A DNA stretch of 35,276 nucleotides from an uncultured Christensenella sp. (GTDB lineage: Bacteria > Bacillota > Clostridia > Christensenellales > Borkfalkiaceae): the NCBI GenBank assembly GCA_910583855.1, contig CAJTYL010000013.1, forward strand, positions 1 through 35,276, given 5' to 3'. The notes beneath the pieces were generated by a model. That model ran no database searches and was not told where the DNA came from. It was given only the letters and a program-made list of their open reading frames with translations. A program made the position numbers and the translations under genes. This document shows positions 16,009 to 24,180 of this stretch, one piece after another. Each line of letters opens with the position of its first letter. The first letter of the stretch is position 1.

Positions 16009-16764
16009 TTATTTTACGGAGGTATTCTTAAAGAACGGGCGGTACTCCGTCTTTTTTTCGGAAAGAACTATGCATACCTGCGCGGGGAGATATACCGTCC
16101 AGATGGTGGAGTGTACGAAGTTTTTCAGTCCTTCGGATATATTGAGTCCCAGCGTTGCGTCGTTCGCGTTGCCGTTAATTCCGCCCATATTGTCCACGCC
16201 TACGCAGATATCGCAAACTGTGAAAAGCAAAAGCCCCACGAATAACAGTATGTACTTTTTATCGATTTTAATGAGTAGACCGCTTTCAATAGTGTTTATA
16301 AGAAGTTGGGGGAAGTAGATAACCGCAAGTACGACGACTGCGGAATTGAGCATTCCAAGCCCGCCGAGAACTGCAAGAAGCGCCGCGACCACGCCGAGGC
16401 GCACGCCCAAAGATATCCACGGCTTTTTGCCGTTTATAAGGTAAATTCTTATAAGATGAACTATCTGCGTTAAAGTAAAGGTGCAAATGCCGACCTCGAA
16501 GTATTTATTCAAAACCAGAATAAATAAATCGCTTATAGCGGTAAATACGAGCGCGACGGTTACGACTATGCCGTCTTTTGCGTAGAAATAAATTCCGACC
16601 GCGGCAAAGGCAAGGCAAGTTAAAATGCCTGCATATTTCAGGTAAATAAGGTTAGTACCGTAAGCAAAGTCGTACGTTTGATAAATTATATAAATAATAA
16701 TTTCGGCAAGTACGAACGCGCTGAAAACATAGAAAGCTATGCTCTTAGGTATCTTTAATTTCAT
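16009..16764 (-). CDS. YhhN-like multi-pass membrane protein
   Basis: A membrane protein of about 251 residues with some eight hydrophobic helices. The order of charged residues in the membrane resembles the YhhN/TMEM86 family (lysoplasmalogenase-like): AISDLFILVLNKYFEVG followed by TQIVHLIRIYL, then LLFTVCDICVGVDN, and a late VHSTIWTVYLPAQ. The match is by pattern only, and enzyme activity is not implied. The ATG at 16764 starts just before the first helix; a TTG at 16788 is in frame, closer to the predicted transcript start and equally possible. A phosphatase gene follows in the same operon. Confidence 0.65.
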   Translation of the reverse strand: MKLKIPKSIAFYVFSAFVLAEIIIYIIYQTYDFAYGTNLIYLKYAGILTCLAFAAVGIYFYAKDGIVVTVALVFTAISDLFILVLNKYFEVGICTFTLTQIVHLIRIYLINGKKPWISLGVRLGVVAALLAVLGGLGMLNSAVVVLAVIYFPQLLINTIESGLLIKIDKKYILLFVGLLLFTVCDICVGVDNMGGINGNANDATLGLNISEGLKNFVHSTIWTVYLPAQVCIVLSEKKTEYRPFFKNTSVK

Positions 16765-16809
16765 TTTTTCCAAGGTAATGATTTCCAAAAGAACTATTCC
16801 GATGAAATT

Positions 16810-16838
16810 ATTGTAAAATATAGCGGTGAAAATTGCAA
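16810..16838 (-). promoter_or_regulatory. Promoter of the YhhN-phosphatase operon
   Basis: On the minus strand TTGCAA, a 17-base spacer and TACAAT. The predicted transcript starts near 16803, about 15 bases before the TTG and 39 before the ATG. Confidence 0.7.
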
Positions 16839-16866
16839 GCTATTTTTGCTTTAACGCCCGTTTTCT

Positions 16867-16895
16867 TTGCAAAAGACCAACGCGTGTGATAAAAT
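16867..16895 (+). promoter_or_regulatory. Promoter of radC
   Basis: TTGCAA, a 17-base spacer and TAAAAT, with the radC ATG 25 bases past the -10 box. Confidence 0.65.
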
Positions 16896-16920
16896 ACAAA
16901 AAAGAATGCGGGGTGAAGTT

Positions 16921-17667
16921 ATGCACGAAGGACACAGACAGAGAATGTACGAAAAGGTGGAAAAGAATGCTGCCGCGCTTTGCGACCACGAGCTGTTGGA
17001 AGCTCTTCTTTTCAACGCCTATCCGCGCGTAAACACCAACCCGATTGCACACGCGCTTATCGACTCGTTCGGTTCTCTTGCGGGAGTGTTCGAAGCAAGC
17101 GTCGAGCAGCTTACTACTGTTCGCGGCGTAGGCAAAAACATTGCGGTTTATATTAAAATATTAGCCGAGTGCGCAGGGCGCGTTAAATCTTTAAACGCGG
17201 GCATAGCCGTTCTGAAGACTCACGAGGACTTTAAAAACTTCACTGCAGTGAGAATGCGCGGGAAAGGGGAGGAAATTCTCGAATTTTATTGTTTGGAAAA
17301 GAACGGGAAGGTAAAAAGAATTTTCTCGTATACGGACGGGGAACCAAATAAGGTGGAGATGGAAACGAGTAAAATCACCTACGTCATCGCCACGGAAAAA
17401 CCTTACGGGTTGCTGGTTGCGCACAACCATTTAAGCGGAAGTCCGACGCCTTCTTTAAACGACGACAGGTTCACCGCACAGCTCAATCTTCTGTGCAACA
17501 TAAACAACGTGGTTTTGTACGACCACTGCATTTATGCTTCGGATACTAACCTTTACAGCTATTTCACCGCAGGTAAACTCGACAGACTAAAAAGGGATTT
17601 TTCTATCGAAGGAGTTATCGATAAGCAGTTAAAATTGCGCGCGGAAGAATCGGAAAATAAAAAGTAA
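16921..17667 (+). CDS. radC: RadC-family JAB domain protein
   Basis: A 248-residue cytoplasmic RadC homologue. An N-terminal UPF0758-type helical part leads to a helix-hairpin-helix (LTTVRGVGKNIA, about 65-77). The JAMM metal site is HNHLSGSPTPSLND, with H168, H170 and D181. The start is the ATG at 16921, which has GGGGTG ahead and begins MHEGHRQRM as in the family; the in-frame ATG-like codon at 16867 lies inside the promoter. The biochemical role of RadC is unsettled, and the name is by homology. A C-terminal extension of about 20 charged residues is present. Confidence 0.88.
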   Translation: MHEGHRQRMYEKVEKNAAALCDHELLEALLFNAYPRVNTNPIAHALIDSFGSLAGVFEASVEQLTTVRGVGKNIAVYIKILAECAGRVKSLNAGIAVLKTHEDFKNFTAVRMRGKGEEILEFYCLEKNGKVKRIFSYTDGEPNKVEMETSKITYVIATEKPYGLLVAHNHLSGSPTPSLNDDRFTAQLNLLCNINNVVLYDHCIYASDTNLYSYFTAGKLDRLKRDFSIEGVIDKQLKLRAEESENKK

Positions 17668-17679
17668 CCTTTAAACGAA

Positions 17680-17708
17680 TTGACACACGCGGTTTATTTT
17701 GCTAAAAT
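17680..17708 (+). promoter_or_regulatory. Promoter of the tRNA-Ser unit
   Basis: A perfect TTGACA, a 17-base spacer and TAAAAT. It lies 192 bases ahead of the tRNA, so the tandem tRNA-like units would be transcribed as leader. Confidence 0.75.
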
Positions 17709-17727
17709 ATGAATGCTTTTATTAAAA

Positions 17728-17919
17728 GCAGAGACGGAGAAGCGGTAAGGAGTACGCCTTCGGTACGACGAATGCTCCGCAATCGCCCGCTCTCATAAAC
17801 AACTAAATAATACGCAGAGATGGCAGAGCGGTAAGCACAGCGTGCTTCGGTACGACGAATGCTCCGCAATCGCCCGCTCTCATAAACAACTAAATAATAC
17901 GCAGAGATGGCAGAGCGGT
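17728..17919 (+). repeat. Tandem units containing the tRNA-Ser 5' end
   Basis: The sequence 17758-17832 is repeated exactly at 17845-17919 (75 bases, step 87). Each unit ends with the first 19 bases of tRNA-Ser and the 20-odd bases ahead of it. A third, diverged 5' end (GCAGAGACGG) starts at 17728. The first two units lack anticodon and T arms and so are not functional tRNAs. Each contains its own small hairpin (AAGG/CCTT in the first, AAGCAC/GTGCTT in the second). Confidence 0.85.
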
Positions 17920-17988
17920 CGAATGCGGCGGTCTTGAAAACCGTTGATGGGCAACTATCCAGGGGTTCGAATCCCTTTCTCTGCGCCA
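17901..17988 (+). tRNA. tRNA-Ser (anticodon TGA)
   Basis: An 88-base class II tRNA with a long variable arm. The acceptor GCAGAGA pairs with TCTCTGC, the anticodon loop CTTGAAA gives TGA, the T loop is GTTCGAATC, the discriminator is G17985 and CCA is encoded. It reads UCA-type serine codons. The 5' part is duplicated twice upstream. Confidence 0.95.
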
Positions 17989-18028
17989 TAACAGTGCCAT
18001 AGGGTTTCACCTATGGCACTGTTATTTC
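17988..18028 (+). terminator. Terminator after tRNA-Ser
   Basis: A perfect 16-bp stem (17988-18003 with 18010-18025) with a GTTTCA loop starts on the last base of the tRNA and ends in TTT. Confidence 0.8.
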
Positions 18029-18234
18029 GTAGCAGGGACTGAGGGATTCGAGGGGAGGCAAGCCAAAGTTTACTTTGGCGCAGTTCGGATGATATTACCG
18101 GCTGCTGCCGTATTTTGATTTTATGCGGCGACCGTACACGCTTTTACGGCTCGAACGCAACTTTTACGGTAAAATTTTGTTTTTACCTATAAGCCCGTAT
18201 TTAAACATAGGGTGCGTTCTTTTGAGATAATATT

Positions 18235-18441
18235 TTATTCGCTCATATCTTCTTCGGCTGATTTATACGTTATTATTTCGTCGTAGTTTAATATAACGCC
18301 GTTATAATCCTTGAAAAAGTATGAATTCCAATACGGAAACGCATAAGGGAATAACGAGCAAAAAAGAGCCGAGGTTACGATTATTAAAGGCAAAATTATT
18401 TTAGTAACGAGTTTCGTCCTGAAAAAAAATAAAGTAAGCAA
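18235..18441 (-). CDS. Small membrane protein of unknown function
   Basis: A 68-residue ORF from a TTG at 18441 with GCGGA a few bases ahead. Residues 11-37 are hydrophobic (one transmembrane helix), followed by aromatic residues and an acidic end (KSAEEDMSE). I recognise no family. Base composition is AT-richer than the neighbours. Because it is short and lacks an ATG, it may not be a gene. The flanks (18029-18234 and 18442-18676) hold nothing else I can name. Confidence 0.35.
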   Translation of the reverse strand: MLTLFFFRTKLVTKIILPLIIVTSALFCSLFPYAFPYWNSYFFKDYNGVILNYDEIITYKSAEEDMSE

Positions 18442-18676
18442 TCGGTCCGCAGAAAAAATTACGCTTATTTCATTTTATTGCTCCGCTGCACCGTTAGTTT
18501 TTTAACATAATTGTAAACCCGATATAGCATATTCGGGGTTATAAATCAAACGTTTGAATAATAAAACCCGCGAACTGTAAACGCGCGTTTCCGTTGACGT
18601 TACTGCTTGAAAAATGAAAAGCGGTATGGTATACTTAAATTGCGTATTTGAAAAATTATGCAAAAAGAGGTTGATT

Positions 18677-20104
18677 TTGAAGATTAAAAAAATACTGTTT
18701 GCGGCGGCGGGTGTTTTCAGCTTCGTTGTCGCGGCGACGGTTACCGCTTGCAATATGGACGCGGCAAACGGTAATGAAAACGGTACGGGGTTGCAAAGCT
18801 ATACGCAAAAGCTTTCTTACGGCGAAAGCACGGAAAAGATTGACAACCCAGACCAAGGCTTTTACCGCCCCGTTTACGTAAGACTGACGGAGGACGGCGT
18901 AAGCTTTAATAAAAATATAATTAACGCGTCAACGCAACTGTATCACCTGCGCGCGGATATAAGCGCATTTTCGGGTGCGGTGAACGGTACGGGCGATAAA
19001 CCGTTGTCGGACGCGGCGTTGCAGGGCTTAGACGGGCTTTTATCCTACTTAAAACAAAACGAAAAGTCCGCCGTAGTGCGGTTCGCTTACGACGCGGGCT
19101 ATAACGGCGCAAAGGACAAAGAGCCCGCGCAGGATACGATAGAGAGTCATATTTCGCAGGTTTGCCCCGTTTTAAATAATTACGAAACGACGGTAACCGC
19201 GATAGAGGCAGGCTTAATAGGACCTTGGGGAGAAATGCATTCAAGCGCAATTGCGAATGCGGAGCATATAACGCCTGTTATACGAACGTTTTTGGAAAAC
19301 ACCGTAAGTCTGCCCGTACTCGTCAGAACGCCGAAGATGATTTACGATTATTTGGGGATAAAGCTTGCTGATATCGGCGGCTATGAAATTTCTGCAACGG
19401 ACGCGGCGTATAGATTAGGGCTATATAACGACGGTTATCTCGGTTCGGGAAACGACCTCGGAACGTACACCGACAGGGAACGCGAAATCGAGTTTTTAAG
19501 CAAGCAGACCGAGCATTTGCCTTACGGCGGCGAGGCGGTAGTGCCGGGTAGTTCCTTGCACGATATAGAAAACTGCCCGCCCGAAATGTTCAAGATGAAT
19601 TTAAGCTATCTGAACGTGGAGTGGAACAACCAAGTTATCGACAAGTGGAAGAACTCAGTTTATACAAGCGAGTGCGGGAACGAGGAAATTTATTACGGCA
19701 AGTCGGCGTTCGATTATATTCAAAACCGTATGGGTTACAGGTTCGTTTTAACGAATTCCGTTTTTAAGTACGCCGATAAGCTTGATAAGTTAAATATAGA
19801 GCTGACTTTAAAAAACGCGGGCTTCGGGAATTTGAACAGGGTGAAGAAGGCAAAGCTTTTATTCGCCGACGAAAGCGGAGAAGTGAGGCTGTCAAAGACG
19901 GTTGAAGATTTTACGGGGCAAACCGACTTAAAGTATTCCGCCGATATTGGCTTGGATAGCGGCAAGTACGGGGTTTACCTCTGCCTGTGCGGCGAAGAGG
20001 TTGACGGCAAGCCCGTTTACGCGTTGCGGTTTGCAAACGAAAATATCTGGGACGCGGAGCTAAAAGCCAACAAAATAGGCGAAATAGAGATAAAAGGGGA
20101 ATGA
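18677..20104 (+). CDS. DUF4874/DUF4832 lipoprotein
   Basis: A secreted, lipid-anchored protein of about 475 residues. The start is the TTG at 18677, with AGAGG 6 bases ahead; it gives a clean signal peptide (MKIKKILFAAAGVFSF) ending in the lipobox VTAC. The mature part has the DUF4874 opening NPDQGFYRP and a segment with AVVRFAYD and GPWGEMHSS, typical of that TIM-barrel-like family. The DUF4832 part follows (GLYNDGYLGSGNDLG, EAVVPG). A beta-sandwich-like end (about 370-475) would fit carbohydrate contact. Function is undetermined in the family; a sugar or exopolysaccharide role is inference. The next gene starts two bases after the stop. Confidence 0.8.
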   Translation: MKIKKILFAAAGVFSFVVAATVTACNMDAANGNENGTGLQSYTQKLSYGESTEKIDNPDQGFYRPVYVRLTEDGVSFNKNIINASTQLYHLRADISAFSGAVNGTGDKPLSDAALQGLDGLLSYLKQNEKSAVVRFAYDAGYNGAKDKEPAQDTIESHISQVCPVLNNYETTVTAIEAGLIGPWGEMHSSAIANAEHITPVIRTFLENTVSLPVLVRTPKMIYDYLGIKLADIGGYEISATDAAYRLGLYNDGYLGSGNDLGTYTDREREIEFLSKQTEHLPYGGEAVVPGSSLHDIENCPPEMFKMNLSYLNVEWNNQVIDKWKNSVYTSECGNEEIYYGKSAFDYIQNRMGYRFVLTNSVFKYADKLDKLNIELTLKNAGFGNLNRVKKAKLLFADESGEVRLSKTVEDFTGQTDLKYSADIGLDSGKYGVYLCLCGEEVDGKPVYALRFANENIWDAELKANKIGEIEIKGE

Positions 20105-20105
20105 T

Positions 20106-20831
20106 ATGACTAAAAAACTTTATAAGACTTCCGAGGAGATAGAGGCGGAAGCAAAGCAATCGGGTAGGGAATACGTTTCCTATAGCTATGAATACGGCGA
20201 CCCCAAACAGCGGGTTATTACCGCAGAGCGGCGGCAAGAGATTGCGGCGATACAACAAAAATTTTCAAACGTGGAGTTCGAATGTTTTTTAGACGCTATT
20301 TACGCAATACCTTTGCCGGATGAAATTATAACTTTAATCGAGGATTCGTATTATGGAAACCCGACGTACGCTTTGGCGATTGCGGCGACGAGCAAAACGA
20401 TAAATCTCGATATGCTTTTAAACGACCTAAAAAGCGCGCAAGGCTATATCGATAAGCAGATGGATATCGTATCCGAATTGCTCGCTCAGATTCGCGCGGC
20501 GGCAATGAAAGGTATAGTTCGAGATTATTTCTCGGGTCTTATCGGTGTGCAAAACGGTTGTGAAGGCAGAGCTTCTCGCGCTTTTATGGGCAATTACAGA
20601 CTTTTTTACGAATACGGCGCAATTTATACGGGAACCGAATTCACCGACGAGGTTTACATTGCGTTTTTGCAGTTAATTGATAATATTAAAACGGATTTAA
20701 AACTGATACGCAGTATGCGTGATAAAATTACTACCGAGCAGTATGAATCGCTTGTGAAACATTCATACGAGATTATGATAGGCTACGTAAATAAATATTT
20801 AAGTAAGGTCGGTAAAAAGTATACGGGATAA
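20106..20831 (+). CDS. Protein of unknown function, coupled to the lipoprotein
   Basis: A 241-residue soluble protein with no signal peptide or membrane helix. I do not recognise it. The N-terminal 35 residues are charged and polar. The rest is helical, with a coiled-coil-like stretch (LNDLKSAQGYIDKQMDIVSELLAQIRAAAM) and a long amphipathic C-terminal helix set. The ATG follows the lipoprotein stop by one base, and AAAAGGGGAA at the end of that gene is the ribosome-binding site, so the two are expressed together. A strong terminator ends the unit. Confidence 0.75.
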   Translation: MTKKLYKTSEEIEAEAKQSGREYVSYSYEYGDPKQRVITAERRQEIAAIQQKFSNVEFECFLDAIYAIPLPDEIITLIEDSYYGNPTYALAIAATSKTINLDMLLNDLKSAQGYIDKQMDIVSELLAQIRAAAMKGIVRDYFSGLIGVQNGCEGRASRAFMGNYRLFYEYGAIYTGTEFTDEVYIAFLQLIDNIKTDLKLIRSMRDKITTEQYESLVKHSYEIMIGYVNKYLSKVGKKYTG

Positions 20832-20837
20832 AAAACG

Positions 20838-20868
20838 AGCGCCCCGCTTGAAAGCGGGGCGCTTTTAG
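20838..20868 (+). terminator. Terminator of the DUF4832 operon
   Basis: A 12-bp GC-rich stem (20838-20849 with 20852-20863) is followed by TTTTAGTTT, directly after the stop codon. Confidence 0.88.
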
Positions 20869-20885
20869 TTTGACAATTATTTAAT

Positions 20886-21036
20886 GAGATTCTTCGTTTC
20901 ACTCAGAATGACATTTTGTGTGTCATATTGAACGTTAGCGAAATATCTCAGAGATTCTTCACTGCGTTTTGCACTTATTACGAGAAATTTTTATAATGAA
21001 GTGTGCAAAGTATCGCTGACGCTCACGCAGAATGAC
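20886..21036. repeat. Palindromic dispersed repeat, copy A
   Basis: Three arms of one short repeat family: 20886-20913 in minus orientation (TCATTCTGA...AGAATCTC), 20921-20949 in plus orientation (TCATATTGA...AATATCTC), and a longer diverged arm 20951-21036 in minus orientation. The first two face each other as a palindrome. The element fills the gap between the terminator and the end of pgcA. Confidence 0.8.
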
Positions 21037-21043
21037 GTAAAGT

Positions 21044-22765
21044 TTAGACTTTTAAAAGTTTCTTTACGGCAGCCTGCATCTTTTCGAGCGCGGCTTCGGC
21101 GTCGGATTTGTTGTTAGCCTTTACCGAGTAGTAAATTTTCAGCTTGGGTTCGGTGCCAGAAGGGCGTACGCAGATAAAGCTGCCGTTTTCAAGCTCGTAA
21201 TAAACGCAGTTGGTAAGGGGGGAGCCAATCTCGCCCGTCGCGCCCGTTTCGATATCGGTTTTGACGTTCTTTGAGTAATCCCTGACCGACGCGACCTTGT
21301 AAATATCGAACTCGGTTGCCGGCTTTTCTTTGAGCCCGTCTACGACGGCGTTCATATCCTTCATTGCGTTTAAGCCTTTGAAAGGTATCGAAACGTTGCA
21401 GTCCAAAACGTATCCGTACTCGCTGTAAATTTCCTGCAAACGCTGGTATACGGTCTTGCCCACGGACTCGTAATAGCAGACCATTTCCGCGCAGAGCATA
21501 GAAGCGACCACCGCGTCCTTGTCGCGCGCGTGAGTGCCGCGAAGATAGCCGCAGCTCTCTTCAAAGCCGAATACGAAGGTGTGGGAGTTGTCTTTTTCCC
21601 ATTCCTTTATTTTTTCGCCAATGAACTTGAAGCCGACGGGGACTTCAAAAAGCGTTACGCCGTGCTTCTGGCAAATGGGCTTCGCCATGCCCGTCGTCAC
21701 GAACGACTTTACTACTGCCGCGTTCTCGGGCAGATTGCCGTCCTCTTTCAATCTCGTTAATACGTAGTCGAGAAGAAGTATGCCCACCTGATTTCCCGAA
21801 AGGGCTTCAAACTCGCCCTCTTTGTTTTTGACGGCAACGCCAAGGCGGTCGCTGTCGGGGTCAGTGCCGAATACTACGGTTGCGTCAATCTTCTGCGCAA
21901 GCTTAATGCCGAGGGAAAGCGTCTCCTTGAATTCGGGGTTGGGAACTTCAACGGTTGAAAATTCGGTATCCTTTTTAATCTGTTCGGGTACGACCGTGGC
22001 GTTAATGCCTATCTTTTTTAAGATAGTAGTGACGGGTATATATCCCGAACCGTGAACGGGCGTGTATACGAGCTTCAAATCTTTTCCGCAAGCCTTTATC
22101 GCCTTTTTGGAAATGGTAAGCTTTTTAAGCTCCTTATAATATTTTTTATCGACCTTGGAGGGCACGCGTTTGATATGCTTTTTAGCCTGTTCCTCCGTAG
22201 GTGCGGGCGTGCCGAGATAATCGGTTATTTTCTTTATAAATTCAACCACTTCGGCGGTGTCGTCGGGGGACATCTGCGCGCCGTCCTCGCCGTATACCTT
22301 GTAGCCGTTGTACTGCTTGGGGTTGTGCGACGCGGTGACCATAATTCCCGCGAAGGCGTTCAGCTCGCGTACCGCAAAAGAGAGCATAGGCACGGGGTGA
22401 ACGTCGCCGAACTTATACGCGTTTATGCCGTTTGCCGCAAGCACTTCTGCGGCGGCGGTTGCAAACTCGTCGCTTTTAAGGCGGGTATCGTAGGAGATGG
22501 CAACGCCCCTTTTCATAGCTTCTTCGCCTTTGGTCTTGATAAATTCCGCAAGCCCCTGTGTTGCGCGCCTTACGGTGTAAACGTTCATCATATTCGTGCC
22601 GTAGCCGATTATGCCGCGCATTCCCGCGGTACCGAATTCAAGCTCCGCGCCAAAGCGGTATTCTATATCTTCTATATTATCCTGTACGGACGTAAGCTCG
22701 GCTTTTGCCTCGGGCGAAAGCCTTTCGTCGTTAAGCCAACTCTCGTACGTTTCTTTAAAACTCAT
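21044..22765 (-). CDS. pgcA: Phosphoglucomutase / phospho-sugar mutase
   Basis: A 573-residue alpha-phosphohexomutase of the PgcA/ManB type, which interconverts glucose-1- and glucose-6-phosphate. The start is the ATG at 22765, with AAAGGAGG 5 bases ahead, not the upstream in-frame ATG. Motifs: MVTASHNPKQYNGYK (catalytic serine), FGTDPDSDRLGV (metal), GFEESCGYLRGTHARDKDAV (sugar specificity, with ESCGY typical of glucose enzymes) and VRPSGTEPKLKIYY (phosphate). Together with glmM it supplies activated sugars for cell wall and glycan synthesis. It is monocistronic. Confidence 0.93.
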   Translation of the reverse strand: MSFKETYESWLNDERLSPEAKAELTSVQDNIEDIEYRFGAELEFGTAGMRGIIGYGTNMMNVYTVRRATQGLAEFIKTKGEEAMKRGVAISYDTRLKSDEFATAAAEVLAANGINAYKFGDVHPVPMLSFAVRELNAFAGIMVTASHNPKQYNGYKVYGEDGAQMSPDDTAEVVEFIKKITDYLGTPAPTEEQAKKHIKRVPSKVDKKYYKELKKLTISKKAIKACGKDLKLVYTPVHGSGYIPVTTILKKIGINATVVPEQIKKDTEFSTVEVPNPEFKETLSLGIKLAQKIDATVVFGTDPDSDRLGVAVKNKEGEFEALSGNQVGILLLDYVLTRLKEDGNLPENAAVVKSFVTTGMAKPICQKHGVTLFEVPVGFKFIGEKIKEWEKDNSHTFVFGFEESCGYLRGTHARDKDAVVASMLCAEMVCYYESVGKTVYQRLQEIYSEYGYVLDCNVSIPFKGLNAMKDMNAVVDGLKEKPATEFDIYKVASVRDYSKNVKTDIETGATGEIGSPLTNCVYYELENGSFICVRPSGTEPKLKIYYSVKANNKSDAEAALEKMQAAVKKLLKV

Positions 22766-22832
22766 ATTTTCCTCCTTTAATATCATATTGCTTCAGGACA
22801 AACCTTAGCACTATGAACGGTTTAGCACTATG

Positions 22833-22861
22833 ATTATATAAAAAAATATCCGCGTTGTAAA
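22833..22861 (-). promoter_or_regulatory. Promoter of pgcA with a direct repeat
   Basis: On the minus strand TTTACA, a 17-base spacer and TATAAT. TTAGCACTATGA (plus strand) occurs at 22805 and 22822, a 17-base step, covering the end of the -10 box and the start of the transcript. Confidence 0.65.
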
Positions 22862-22899
22862 GGCGGATTTTAAAAAAATTTATAATTTTTAAATAAATT

Positions 22900-22940
22900 C
22901 ATAAAAAACGGGGCGGGATAATTCGTTGTCCCGCCCCGTA
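22900..22940 (-). terminator. Terminator of the 323-residue membrane protein gene
   Basis: An 11-bp stem ACGGGGCGGGA/TCCCGCCCCGT with a 10-base loop. On the minus strand it is followed by six Ts. Confidence 0.85.
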
Positions 22941-22982
22941 ACGGTTAATTTTATTGTAATTATCGTACTGACGGCGGAACGC

Positions 22983-23954
22983 TTAACGGTTGCCGTCGCC
23001 GCGGAAGAACTCCTCGCGGGAAAGGGGGCGTTCTTTTGCGGGGGAAATAATCGTGTTTTTGTCAATCGAATATTTTATTTCTTCGCGGTCGTAATAGTTT
23101 ACGAATTCAAAGCTTATGATTATCGCGTAGCTTGAAGGTACGGTTATAAGAAGGCCTGCGCCGAGCGTAAGAATAAGTGCCGCCATATTCAGCGCGAATA
23201 CGATTAAAACTATAACCGCGAAGTTGGACATAACGTTAAAGGTATTTTTATTTTTGCGTGAAAACGCGTATTTCATTGCCGCGCCCTGCTTCATCTTTCC
23301 GCGTATAAGCGCGGGCAGCCAGTCCGAGGTCACAGTCATTTTAAAAGTAATGGAAAACACCACGACGAGCACGAACAGGAACAGACAGATGAAGAAGTAC
23401 AGCACGCTGTTCAAAAGCGAGAAAAAGAGGAAAAACATCGCAACGACGATTGCAACGTCGTATAAAACCGAAATTGGCACGTAGATTGCGTTATAAATAG
23501 AAGCGCTTTTTAAATTTCTTATAAGCGTGCCAAGGAAAGGTTGCTTTGCTCTAAGCGCCATTTTGTCGTTTATAACCGAAGCCGTAGCGTAGTTGCCCAG
23601 TCCCATAAACCATTTTGCGATTATTACGATTAAAAGCAGTAAAAGCACGCTTAAAACCGCCTGCGTAAGATTGGTGTTCAACAGCTCTATAAGCTCGGCG
23701 TAAGCCGTCTGAACTTTTTCCGAAAGCCCCGCAAGCTCGTCAACCTGCCCGTTAAGAAGGTTTGTTATAAAACCTTTTACGCCGTCCAGCATCGAATTGA
23801 ACTGCGCCGAGCCGATAAGATCTTTAATAAAAGGGTAGACGCCCGCAACGCAAACAGCGCCCGAAACAAAAAGTATTATCAGCCTGAATAAAAGCTGCTT
23901 GTATATTACCGAAAAGTTGTCCACGAAGACGTGGAACGCGTGTTTAAATTTCAT
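22983..23954 (-). CDS. Multi-pass membrane protein of unknown function
   Basis: A 323-residue membrane protein. One helix near 22-42 is followed by an outer helical segment (about 45-95), then five or six helices between 98 and 290 and a charged cytoplasmic tail of about 40 residues (REEIKYSIDKN...). Charges follow the positive-inside rule. It recalls clostridial proteins of the DUF975/YciC type in overall shape, but I see no signature that proves it. The ATG has AAAGGAG at the right distance. It stands alone; the 226 bases upstream hold no gene. Confidence 0.7.
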   Translation of the reverse strand: MKFKHAFHVFVDNFSVIYKQLLFRLIILFVSGAVCVAGVYPFIKDLIGSAQFNSMLDGVKGFITNLLNGQVDELAGLSEKVQTAYAELIELLNTNLTQAVLSVLLLLLIVIIAKWFMGLGNYATASVINDKMALRAKQPFLGTLIRNLKSASIYNAIYVPISVLYDVAIVVAMFFLFFSLLNSVLYFFICLFLFVLVVVFSITFKMTVTSDWLPALIRGKMKQGAAMKYAFSRKNKNTFNVMSNFAVIVLIVFALNMAALILTLGAGLLITVPSSYAIIISFEFVNYYDREEIKYSIDKNTIISPAKERPLSREEFFRGDGNR

Positions 23955-24180
23955 AATACTCCTTTGGCTTTAAATATACGGCGCAATACTGCGTTGTGCT
24001 TACGTTTTTGTTCGGTTACCTACGTTCGGGTAAGCGCCCTCGCAAAAGCCGCGCGCATTGTCTTGCTTGCAGCTATGAAGTCAAGATTTACAGTGGGGAA
24101 GTAAAAGCAAAAAGCGTGGTTTTTAATTCCGCCGTTAATTGTTTTAAAATGAGCAAAAGGCGATTGCCCGCACATATGGC

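Noticed and set aside
17702..18010. A 102-codon minus-strand ORF with an internal protein repeat
   Set aside because: It lies antisense across tRNA-Ser and its tandem leader units; the protein repeat is only the DNA repeat translated.
18088..18112. A piece resembling the complement of the conserved 16S 530 region (ATTACCGGCTGCTGCC)
   Set aside because: Only about 16 bases match imperfectly and the flanks have nothing in common with rRNA.
22052..22780. A 242-codon plus-strand ORF
   Set aside because: It is antisense to pgcA, whose motifs are unmistakable.
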